Source: Melaminivora jejuensis | GTDB lineage: Bacteria > Pseudomonadota > Gammaproteobacteria > Burkholderiales > Burkholderiaceae_C | Reading direction: 5' to 3' | DNA: 64,000 bases | NCBI RefSeq assembly: GCF_017811175.1 | Contig: NZ_JACWIJ010000002.1 | Coordinates: 3,546,501 to 3,610,500, forward strand | Shown: positions 8,609-15,769 of the stretch, piece after piece | How positions within the stretch are numbered: position 1 is the first letter of the stretch | Layout: each line of letters starts with the position of its first letter | Made by a program: the position numbers and the translations under genes | The notes under the pieces: model-generated | Told to the model about the DNA's origin: nothing | Seen by the model: the letters and a program-made list of their open reading frames with translations, nothing else | The model's database searches: none

Positions 8609-8665
8609 AATTTTGGCAAAAAACCCAGTAAACCCTTGCCTGTCAAGCGCTGACAGCTATTGAAT
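8609..8665 (-). repeat. AGCTRTCA dispersed repeat, copy 2
   Basis: Reverse-oriented copy (ACCCTTGCCTGTCAAGCGCTGACAGCTATTG) ending next to the ATG of the tolC-like gene, so it occupies the place of its ribosome binding site. Confidence 0.75.
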
Positions 8666-8666
8666 C

Positions 8667-10034
8667 ATGAGCAAAAATCCGACCTCCCTCTGGACGCTCG
8701 CCCGCCGCCCGGCTGCCCTTGCCGCGCTGGCCCTGCTGGCGCTGGGCAGCACCGCCGCGCAGGCGCTCGATTTGCAGCAGGCCTGGGATGCGGCCAACAC
8801 CGGCGACGCCACCATCCGCGCCGCCCGCGCCGCCACCGAGGCCGCGCGCGAACGCCTGCCGCAGGCGCGCGCGCAGCTGCGCCCCAACGTCTCCTTCAGC
8901 GCCGGGCGCAACTACAACGACCTGACCAGCGAGGGCCGCAACGCCCTGGGCCAGCCCGTCAAGAGCCAGATGCACTACTACTCGGGCAACCAGGTGCTGC
9001 AGATCCGCCAGCCCCTGTACCGCCCCTACAACAGCGCCCAGGTGCGCCAGGCCGAGGCCCAGGTGGCCGGTGCCGAGGCCGAACTCGAAACCGACGAGCA
9101 AGCCCTGGTGGTGCGCGTGGGCGAGGCCTACTTCGAGGCCTTGCTGGCGCGCGAGCAACTGGCCCTGGTGCTGGCGCAAAAGCACTCCTACAGCACCCAG
9201 CTGGACGCCGCCCGCAAGGCGCTGGCCGCAGGCTCGGGTACGCGCACCGACATCGACGACGCCCAGGCGCGCCTGGACATGACCGTGGCGCAGGAGCTGG
9301 AGGCGCGCCAGAACGAGGACTACACGCGCCGGCGCCTGGAGGTCATGACCGGCCAGCCGGTCGATGAGCTGGCGCGCGTCGCTGCCGAGCGCTTTGCGCC
9401 GCAGCAGCCGGTGCCGGCCCTGGTGGACGACTGGATAGAACGCGCCGAGGACGCCAGCCCCCAGCTGCGCGCCCTGCGCGCCCAGGTCGAGACCGCGCGC
9501 CAGGAAGTGGCCAAGGCGCGCACCGGCCACCTGCCGACGCTGGACGCCGTGGCCCAGTGGTCGCGCACCAGCAGCGACAGCGTGACCAGCGTCAACCAGC
9601 GCTACGACAACAAGACCATCGGCCTGCAGCTGCAGGTGCCGCTGTACGCCGGCGGCTATGTCAGCTCCACCGTGCGCCAGGCGCTGGCCATGCAGACGCG
9701 CGCCGAGGAGCAGCTCGAAGCCGCGCGGCTGGACTTGGGCGTGCGCGTACACCGCGAGTTTCGCGGCATGACCGAGGGCGTGCTGCGCATCGCCGCGCTG
9801 CAGCAGGCCGTGGCCTCGGCCGAGCAGGCGCTGGCGTCGAGCCGCAAGTCGCAGGAGGCCGGCGTGCGCACGCTGCTGGACGTGCTCAACGCCGAGCAGC
9901 AGCGCATCCTGGCGCTGCGCGACCTGGCGCAGGCGCGCTACCTGTACCTGGTCAGCCGGCTGCGCCTGCAGTCGCTGGCCGGCGAGGACGCGCAGGACAA
10001 CGTGGCCCAGGTCAACGTCTGGCTGGAGCATTGA
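8667..10034 (+). CDS. TolC-family outer membrane channel of the type I secretion system
   Basis: A 455-residue protein with a signal peptide (hydrophobic ALAALALLALGS, cleavage near AQA) and two internally homologous outer-membrane-efflux halves. Features such as LDLQQAWDAA at the mature N-terminus, DIDDAQARLD and LLDVLNAEQQ are characteristic of TolC-like trimers. It completes the export route formed by the two ABC proteins and HlyD. No Shine-Dalgarno is visible because a repeat occupies the upstream bases; the start is the only one that gives the signal peptide. No RTX-type substrate gene lies in the window. Confidence 0.88.
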   Translation: MSKNPTSLWTLARRPAALAALALLALGSTAAQALDLQQAWDAANTGDATIRAARAATEAARERLPQARAQLRPNVSFSAGRNYNDLTSEGRNALGQPVKSQMHYYSGNQVLQIRQPLYRPYNSAQVRQAEAQVAGAEAELETDEQALVVRVGEAYFEALLAREQLALVLAQKHSYSTQLDAARKALAAGSGTRTDIDDAQARLDMTVAQELEARQNEDYTRRRLEVMTGQPVDELARVAAERFAPQQPVPALVDDWIERAEDASPQLRALRAQVETARQEVAKARTGHLPTLDAVAQWSRTSSDSVTSVNQRYDNKTIGLQLQVPLYAGGYVSSTVRQALAMQTRAEEQLEAARLDLGVRVHREFRGMTEGVLRIAALQQAVASAEQALASSRKSQEAGVRTLLDVLNAEQQRILALRDLAQARYLYLVSRLRLQSLAGEDAQDNVAQVNVWLEH

Positions 10035-10125
10035 CGCACCGCTGCGCCTGAACGGGCAATCAATGGGCATGAATGTGCGTCCGGGCACACACCGCTCGCC
10101 TGTTGCCACGTAACATCCGCACCCC

Positions 10126-11232
10126 ATGATCTGGCTGGCAGTCGTCGCTTTTCTCGTGTCCGTCCTGACGGCTGGGGTCTTGGTGCGCGTGGCGCGCCGC
10201 CACGCTGCCAACTACGGCGATGGCGAGGCCAAGCCGCAGCGCTTTCACTTCGGCGACGTGCCGCGCCTGGGCGGCGTTGCCCTGCTGGCCGGCATGGGCG
10301 CCAGCTGGAGCCTGGGCCTGGCGCTGATGCAGGCGGGCGACCCAGGCTCGGTGCGCCTGGGGCCGTGGGTGCTGCTGTGGATGCTGGCGCTGGCGCCGGC
10401 TGCGCTGGGCGGCATCGCCGAAGACCTGACGCAGCGCCTGGCCGCGCGCCACCGGCTGGCGCTGACCGCGCTGACCGGCGTGCTGGCCGCCTGGCTGCTC
10501 GATCTGTCCGTGCCGCGCTTGGGCCTGCCCTGGCTGGACGCCGTGCTGGCCCACGCGCCCTGGCTGGGCGTGGCCCTGGCGGTGCTGGCCGTGGCCGGCC
10601 TGCCGCACGCCTTCAACATCATCGACGGCTACAACGGCCTGGCCGGCATGGTGGCGCTCATCGTCTGCCTGGCGCTGGCGCACGTGGCGCTGCAGGTCAG
10701 CGACCGGGCGCTGGCCACGCTGCTGGTCACCGCAGCGGCGGCCACCGGCGCCTTCCTGCTCTGGAACTACCCGCGCGGCCTGATCTTCGCCGGCGACGGC
10801 GGCGCCTATCTGTGGGGCGGCCTGATCGCCCTGGCCAGCGTCAGCCTGGTGCAGCGCAACCCCTCGGTCTCGCCGTGGTTCCCGATGCTGCTGCTGATCT
10901 ACCCGGTCTGGGAGACGGTGTTTTCCATCTACCGCAAGCTGGCGCGCGGCGTCTCGCCCGGCGTGGCCGATGCGCTGCATTTCCACCAGCTGATCTACCG
11001 GCGCATCGTGCGCGGCGTGTTCGACGACGACGAGGCGCGCGACATGCTCATGCGCAACAACCGCACCTCGCCCTACCTGTGGGCCTTCACGCTGCTCACC
11101 GTGGTGCCGGCCGTGCTGTTTCGGCACAACACGCCGGTGCTGATCGGCTTTTGCCTGTTGTCCATCGTGTTCTACGTGGCCGCCTACCTGGCCATCGTGC
11201 GCTTCAAGGTGCCGGGCTGGCTGCAGCCCTGA
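10126..11232 (+). CDS. WecA/MraY-type undecaprenyl-phosphate sugar-1-phosphate transferase
   Basis: A 368-residue multi-pass membrane protein of glycosyltransferase family 4. Hallmarks: PQRFHFGDVPRLGG near the N-terminus, the NIIDGYNGLAGM Mg/nucleotide motif in the middle and GDGGAYLWGG, with HFHQLIYRR in a cytosolic loop. Enzymes of this family move a sugar phosphate from UDP-sugar to undecaprenyl phosphate, starting O-antigen or other glycan synthesis. The exact sugar is unknown. It lies 91 bases after tolC and may or may not share its transcript. Confidence 0.85.
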   Translation: MIWLAVVAFLVSVLTAGVLVRVARRHAANYGDGEAKPQRFHFGDVPRLGGVALLAGMGASWSLGLALMQAGDPGSVRLGPWVLLWMLALAPAALGGIAEDLTQRLAARHRLALTALTGVLAAWLLDLSVPRLGLPWLDAVLAHAPWLGVALAVLAVAGLPHAFNIIDGYNGLAGMVALIVCLALAHVALQVSDRALATLLVTAAAATGAFLLWNYPRGLIFAGDGGAYLWGGLIALASVSLVQRNPSVSPWFPMLLLIYPVWETVFSIYRKLARGVSPGVADALHFHQLIYRRIVRGVFDDDEARDMLMRNNRTSPYLWAFTLLTVVPAVLFRHNTPVLIGFCLLSIVFYVAAYLAIVRFKVPGWLQP

Positions 11233-11307
11233 GCGTGTGGCGTCGGCTCAAGCCAATAGTTGCCTCAAGCCAACTCACTGGTAGGCCGCTGCGGCTACCG
11301 GCTTTAG

Positions 11308-11400
11308 ATAGGAGGCTGGCGGGTGATCTACACCATGGATGCTGGTCGTCTGGTGATTCTTGTGCTGGATATCGGAACTCGCGGAGGCATCTATAAATGA
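11308..11400 (+). pseudogene. RelE/ParE-type toxin remnant (C-terminal fragment)
   Basis: In frame from a stop at 11305 the sequence reads GGWRVIYTMDAGRLVILVL and ends DIGTRGGIYK before TGA at 11398-11400. This matches the last strands of RelE-superfamily toxins (WRVIY, LVVLVL, GHRREVY pattern). The stop overlaps the antitoxin ATG by four bases, the normal toxin-antitoxin layout. The N-terminal two thirds, including catalytic residues, is absent, so the toxin is dead. Too short to call by itself; context supports it. Confidence 0.6.
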
Positions 11401-11762
11401 CTGACATTCAAGTGATTCAGCAAGACGGCAAGCCCGCCTTCTATGTCGTTCCTGCTGATATCTGGGACAGGGTGCGCAGCATCATCGAAGACGCTGACGA
11501 CAGCGCCGTGTTCGACCGCGCGGTGGCCAGCGACGATGGCATCCGCTACCCATCGGATGTGGCTTTCGCCATTGCCGATGGGGCCTCGCCCATCCGGGCG
11601 TGGCGCGAGCACCGCCAACTCAGCCAGGAGGCGCTGGCCAGAGCCGCTGGCGTGAGCAAGCCCTTCATCAGCCAGATGGAAAGTGGCAAGCGTGCCGGCA
11701 CTGCCGCTACGCTGAAGAAAATTGCCTCGGCCCTGTGTGTGCCGGTCGATGCGCTGCTCTGA
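11397..11762 (+). CDS. XRE-family antitoxin / transcriptional regulator (orphan)
   Basis: A 121-residue protein. An N-terminal Phd-like strand-rich part (VIQQDGKPAFYVVPADIW) is followed by an HTH_3 domain (about 62-118: LSQEALARAAGVSKPFISQMESGKR). This pattern is that of antitoxins paired with an upstream RelE-like toxin. The expected toxin survives only as a C-terminal scrap overlapping this start, so the antitoxin is orphaned. It may still repress its own promoter or neutralise a related toxin elsewhere. Confidence 0.75.
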   Translation: MTDIQVIQQDGKPAFYVVPADIWDRVRSIIEDADDSAVFDRAVASDDGIRYPSDVAFAIADGASPIRAWREHRQLSQEALARAAGVSKPFISQMESGKRAGTAATLKKIASALCVPVDALL

Positions 11763-11834
11763 GAAAGCGCCCGGCCACGCCACCCGCATGGGCCACAATG
11801 CAGCCCTTCGTTTGACCTCCGCTGCTGTGCGCCC

Positions 11835-12740
11835 ATGACCGATACCGCTGCCGATACCCTGCAAACCATCGCCCCGCGCGACAAGGCCGAAATCCTGGCC
11901 CAGGCGCTGCCCTACATCCGCCAGTTCCACGGCAAGACCATGGTCATCAAGTACGGCGGCAACGCCATGACCGACCCCGAGCTGCAGCAGGACTTCGCCG
12001 AGGACGTGGTGCTGTTGAAGCTGGTCGGCATGAACCCGGTGGTGGTGCATGGCGGCGGCCCGCAGATCGAGCAGGCCTTGAAACGCCTGGGCAAGAAGGG
12101 CGAGTTCATCCAGGGGATGCGCGTGACCGACGCCGAGACCATGGAAGTCGTCGAATGGGTGCTGGCCGGCGAGGTGCAGCAAGACATCGTGGGCCTGATC
12201 AACCAGGCCGGCGGCAAGGCCGTGGGCCTCACCGGGCGCGACGGCGGCCTGATCCGCGCCAGGAAGCTGCGCCTGCTGGACAACCACGACCCGGCGCTGG
12301 AGCACGACGTCGGCCAGGTCGGCGACATCGTCGAGATCGACCCGGCAGTGGTCAAGGCACTGCAGGACGACGCCTTCATCCCGGTGGTCAGCCCCATCGG
12401 CTTTGGCGAGCACAACGAAAGCTACAACATCAACGCCGACGTGGTGGCCAGCCGCCTGGCCACCGTGCTCAAGGCGGAAAAGCTGCTGCTGCTGACCAAC
12501 ATCCCCGGCGTGCTGGACAAGGCCGGCCAGCTGCTGCCCGAGCTGACGCAGCAGCAGGTCGATGCACTGATTGCCGACGGGACGATTTCCGGCGGCATGT
12601 TGCCCAAGCTGGCCGGCGCCATCGACGCCGCCCGCGCCGGGGTCAACGCCGTCCACATCGTCGATGGCCGGGTGCCGCACGCCATGCTGCTGGAAATCCT
12701 CACCGATCAGGCCTACGGAACCATGATCCGCAGCCAGTGA
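11835..12740 (+). CDS. argB: Acetylglutamate kinase
   Basis: A 301-residue amino-acid kinase that phosphorylates N-acetyl-L-glutamate with ATP, the second step of arginine synthesis. Diagnostic stretches are [37 protein letters not shown] and the C-terminal [18 protein letters not shown]. Length and motifs match the family. It is followed 15 bases later by slmA, a pairing common in Burkholderiales. Confidence 0.95.
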   Translation: MTDTAADTLQTIAPRDKAEILAQALPYIRQFHGKTMVIKYGGNAMTDPELQQDFAEDVVLLKLVGMNPVVVHGGGPQIEQALKRLGKKGEFIQGMRVTDAETMEVVEWVLAGEVQQDIVGLINQAGGKAVGLTGRDGGLIRARKLRLLDNHDPALEHDVGQVGDIVEIDPAVVKALQDDAFIPVVSPIGFGEHNESYNINADVVASRLATVLKAEKLLLLTNIPGVLDKAGQLLPELTQQQVDALIADGTISGGMLPKLAGAIDAARAGVNAVHIVDGRVPHAMLLEILTDQAYGTMIRSQ

Positions 12741-12755
12741 TGCGAGCGCCACGCC

Positions 12756-13454
12756 ATGACTGAACAAGAGCAGGCCCTGTTTCCTCCGGCCGAGTTGCCA
12801 GAGCCAGCACCGGCACCGGCGCCGCGCAAGGCCAAGGCGGCACGCGCGCGCCCCGGCGAGCGGCGCGAGCAGATCCTGCAGGCGCTGGCGCACATGCTGG
12901 AGCAGCCCGGCGCCGAGCGCATCACCACCGCCGCGCTGGCGCGCCGGCTGCAGGTGAGCGAGGCCGCGCTGTACCGCCACTTCGCCAGCAAGGCGCAGAT
13001 GTACGAGGCGCTGATCGACTTCATCGAAAGCAGCATCTTCACGCTGGTGCGCCAGATCACCGAGCAGGGCCTGAGCGATGCCGAGGCCGGCGGCGCCGAC
13101 GCCGAGGACGCAGGGCGGCGCAGCGCGGCGCGCATCGTCGCCATGGTGCTGCAGTTTGCCGAGCGCAACCCTGGCATGGCCAGCGTCATGGCCGGCGACG
13201 CGCTGGTGTTGGAGCACGAGCGGCTGCGCCAGCGCATGGCGCTGCTGATGGACAAGATCGAGGCGCAATTGCGCCAGTGCCTGCGCCCGCTGCTGCCGCA
13301 AGACGATGGCAGCGACGCCGACGCCATCGCCGCGCCAGCGCGCGCCAGCGTGCTGGTGGCGTTGATCCAGGGCCGGCTGCAGCAGTTCGTGCGCAGCGGC
13401 TTTCGCCGCCGGCCCACCGAGCATCTGCAGGTCAGTCTGCAGCTGGTGCTGTAG
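12756..13454 (+). CDS. slmA: Nucleoid occlusion factor SlmA (TetR-fold)
   Basis: A 232-residue protein. After a Pro/Ala-rich start, a TetR-type helix-turn-helix lies at about 28-75 (RREQILQALAHMLEQ, ITTAALARRLQVSEAALYRHF). The sequence ASKAQMYEALIDFIESSIF matches SlmA rather than other TetR proteins. SlmA binds chromosomal sites and blocks FtsZ ring assembly over the nucleoid. Position directly after argB supports the call. Confidence 0.85.
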   Translation: MTEQEQALFPPAELPEPAPAPAPRKAKAARARPGERREQILQALAHMLEQPGAERITTAALARRLQVSEAALYRHFASKAQMYEALIDFIESSIFTLVRQITEQGLSDAEAGGADAEDAGRRSAARIVAMVLQFAERNPGMASVMAGDALVLEHERLRQRMALLMDKIEAQLRQCLRPLLPQDDGSDADAIAAPARASVLVALIQGRLQQFVRSGFRRRPTEHLQVSLQLVL

Positions 13455-13514
13455 CGCCGCCGGCGCCCTTCGGCCCGCTCCGGGCCTTTCAGGTTTTTCA
13501 GGCCTTTCAGGCCG

Positions 13515-13558
13515 CAAAGCCTTGCTGGGCAAGCGCTGCGTGCTATCAAAAAATATAG
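13515..13558 (-). repeat. AGCTRTCA dispersed repeat, copy 3 (partial)
   Basis: AAGCCTTGCTGGGCAAGCGCTGCGTGCTATCAAAAAATATAG, the reverse orientation, with a decayed AGCT core. Confidence 0.6.
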
Positions 13559-13651
13559 TCTCCGGCAAGGATGTGCCTGCAGGGTCAAGTCATTGGCGTG
13601 CCGCAGACCTTTGGTGCCGGCATGACGGTGCAGGGATTCAGCCCCGAACCA

Positions 13652-13681
13652 CGCCATTGCCCTGCGCAATGGCGTTTTTTT
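13652..13681 (+). terminator. Intrinsic terminator directly upstream of the glycosyltransferase start
   Basis: CGCCATTGC-CCT-GCGCAATGGCG followed by seven T. A strong Rho-independent hairpin. It could end slmA transcription, but its T-run abuts the next start codon (ATG 13686), which is unusual. Confidence 0.75.
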
Positions 13682-13685
13682 GAAA

Positions 13686-14786
13686 ATGCCAACCATGCCC
13701 ATCTGCCTGAACATGATCGTGCGCGACGAGGCGGCGGTGATAGAGCGCTGCCTGGCCTCGGTGCGGCCCTTCATCGACCACTGGGTCATCGTCGATACCG
13801 GCTCGCTGGACGACACGCCGGCGCGCATCGAACGCGCGCTGGCCGGCGTGCCCGGGCAGTTGCACCACCGGCCCTGGCGCAACTTCGGCCACAACCGCAG
13901 CGAGGCGCTGGAGCTGGCGCGCCAGGCCGTGGGCCGCGCCGGCTACCTGCTGTTCATCGATGCCGACGAGCAGCTCGGCCACGAGCCGGGCTTTGCGCGC
14001 TGGCCGGCGCTGCATGAGCCGGCGTACTCGCTGCAGGCGCGCTACGGCGGCCTGAGCTACGACCGCGTCAGCCTGGTGAGCGCCGCGCTGCCCTGGCGCT
14101 GGCAGGGCGTGCTGCACGAATACCTGGACGCCGGCCAGCCCGTGGCCCAGCCGCGCCTGCCCGGCGTCTGGATCGCCGTGACGCCCGATGGCGCGCGCTC
14201 GGCCGACCCGGACAAGTTCGCCAAGGACGCCGCCGTGCTGGAGCAGGCGCTGCGCGAGGAGCCGGACAACGCACGCTACGTCTTCTACCTGGCGCAGAGC
14301 TGGCGCGACGCGGGCCGGCCCGAGCTGGCCCTGGCGCACTACGCGCGCCGCGCCGCCATGGGCGGCTGGGACGAGGAGGTCTGGTACGCGCTGCTGCAAT
14401 GCGCGCAACTGGCCGAGCGCCTGGGCCAGCCGCATGAACAGGTGCTGGCCGCCTATCTGCAGGCCCACCAGAGCCGCCCCAGCCGGGCCGAAGCGCTGAC
14501 GGGCCTGGCCACCTACCTGCGGGGCCGACAGGACTGGCACCTGGCCTACCTGTTCGCCCGCGAGGCAGCGCGCATCCCGCTGCCTGGCGACCGGCTGTTC
14601 GTCGATCTGGCCCCCTACCACTGGCGCGCCGCCGACGAGCTGGCCCTGGCCGCGCACTACACCGCCCGCCCCGCCGAGGCGCACAGCCTGTGGAGCGGCC
14701 TGCTGCGCTCGCCCCTGCTGCCCGCTGCCGAGCGCGCGCGCATCGAGCGCAACCTGGCCTTCGCTGCCCAGGCGCTGCGGGGCTAG
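13686..14786 (+). CDS. Family 2 glycosyltransferase with C-terminal TPR-like region
   Basis: A protein of about 366 residues. The GT-A core opens with ICLNMIVRDEAAVIERCL, then VIVDTGSLDDT and the metal-binding DADEQ near 92. The second half is helical and repetitive (LAQSWRDAGRPELALAHY), resembling TPR repeats. Such proteins transfer sugars, often in LPS core or protein glycosylation; the acceptor is unknown. ATG 13686 is used; TTG 13680 and ATG 13695 are alternatives, and none has a clear ribosome binding site because a terminator hairpin sits immediately upstream. Confidence 0.8.
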   Translation: MPTMPICLNMIVRDEAAVIERCLASVRPFIDHWVIVDTGSLDDTPARIERALAGVPGQLHHRPWRNFGHNRSEALELARQAVGRAGYLLFIDADEQLGHEPGFARWPALHEPAYSLQARYGGLSYDRVSLVSAALPWRWQGVLHEYLDAGQPVAQPRLPGVWIAVTPDGARSADPDKFAKDAAVLEQALREEPDNARYVFYLAQSWRDAGRPELALAHYARRAAMGGWDEEVWYALLQCAQLAERLGQPHEQVLAAYLQAHQSRPSRAEALTGLATYLRGRQDWHLAYLFAREAARIPLPGDRLFVDLAPYHWRAADELALAAHYTARPAEAHSLWSGLLRSPLLPAAERARIERNLAFAAQALRG

Positions 14787-14830
14787 GCGGGTGGTGGTTC
14801 GCCCCACGCACGGCTGCATGGGTGCATGAC

Positions 14831-14892
14831 TACTATTTCAATAGCTGTCAGCGCTTGCCTGGCAAGGGTTTGAGGCACTTTTGACCTGAAAA
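14831..14892 (+). repeat. AGCTRTCA dispersed repeat, copy 4
   Basis: ATAGCTGTCAGCGCTTGCC, TGGCAAGGGTTTGAGGCAC, TTTTGACCTGAAAA: a well-preserved forward copy that can serve as a consensus for the family. Confidence 0.8.
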
Positions 14893-14980
14893 CCCGGCGG
14901 TTGTCCGAGTCAGGGTTTGCCCTGGGTCAAGCGCTCCGGGCCTGGCAGCACTGGCATATCGGACGGCTTTTGTGCAAAAT

Positions 14981-15007
14981 AGCACGGTCGTTCGTTTTGT
15001 TCGTGCC
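14981..15007 (+). promoter_or_regulatory. Possible TetR operator upstream of the beta-oxidation regulator
   Basis: Imperfect inverted repeat with outer arms GCACG and CGTGC around GTCGTTCGTTTTGTT, ending at the start codon of the TetR gene. Position and symmetry fit autoregulation. This is inferred only. Confidence 0.35.
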
Positions 15008-15655
15008 ATGCCTTCCTCCACGCCTTCCACGCTCAAGCCTGCCAGCGCCGCGCGCCGCGATCGCGCGCTGCACAAGGGCCAGCAGACCAAGGCGGCCATC
15101 GTCGAGGCTGCCCTGGGCCTGGCCACGCACATCGGGCTAGATGGCCTGTCCATCGGCGCGCTGGCCGATGTCACCGGCATGAGCAAGTCCGGTGTCTTTG
15201 CCCATTTCGGCTCGCGCGAGGAGCTGCAAATCTCCGTCATCCGCGAATACCACCAGCGCTTCGAGCAGGAGGTGTTCTACCCGGCCATGCAGCAGCCGCG
15301 CGGCCTGCCGCGCCTGCGCGCCATGTTCGATCACTGGATGCAGCGCACCTCCATCGAGCTGGACTCGGGCTGCATCTACATCAGCGGCGCCATCGAGTTC
15401 GACGACCGCGAAGGCCCGGTGCGCGATGCGCTGGCCGGCTCGGTGCTGGTGTGGATGGAGGCCATGCGCCGCGCCATCGAGCAGTGCAAGGCGCTGGGCC
15501 AGTTGCGCGCCGACACGGATGAGCAGCAGATGCTGTTCGAGATCCACGGCCTGATCCTGGCGCTGCACTACGAGGCGCGTTTTTTGCACACGCCCGGCTC
15601 GATGGAGCGCGCCACGCGCGGCTTCGACAACATCCTGGCACGCTACGCCGCCTGA
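15008..15655 (+). CDS. TetR/AcrR-family regulator of the fatty-acid degradation island
   Basis: A protein of about 215 residues. The N-terminal HTH contains TKAAIVEAALGLATHIG and SIGALADVTGMSKSGVFAHFG; the C-terminal ligand domain includes YISGAIEFDDREGP. The start at ATG 15008 (MPSSTPST) follows the putative operator; ATG 14972 would include the operator in coding sequence. It lies immediately upstream of acyl-CoA dehydrogenase in the same direction, so it most likely represses the beta-oxidation genes and responds to acyl-CoA. Ligand and targets are inference. Confidence 0.8.
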   Translation: MPSSTPSTLKPASAARRDRALHKGQQTKAAIVEAALGLATHIGLDGLSIGALADVTGMSKSGVFAHFGSREELQISVIREYHQRFEQEVFYPAMQQPRGLPRLRAMFDHWMQRTSIELDSGCIYISGAIEFDDREGPVRDALAGSVLVWMEAMRRAIEQCKALGQLRADTDEQQMLFEIHGLILALHYEARFLHTPGSMERATRGFDNILARYAA

Positions 15656-15769
15656 GGCGCTGCGGGCCGGCGGTCTTACCCCTTTTTTTTTCCACCCCTC
15701 TTTCCTCCCCCAACCCGCTTTTTTCCCAGGAGCCTGCCTCATGCCCATCTACACGCCCCCCTGCGCGAC

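Noticed and set aside
14831..14892. The repeated AGCTRTCA units as CRISPR repeats
   Set aside because: Copies are scattered singly over 50 kb in both orientations, not in an array with regular spacers, and no cas genes are present.
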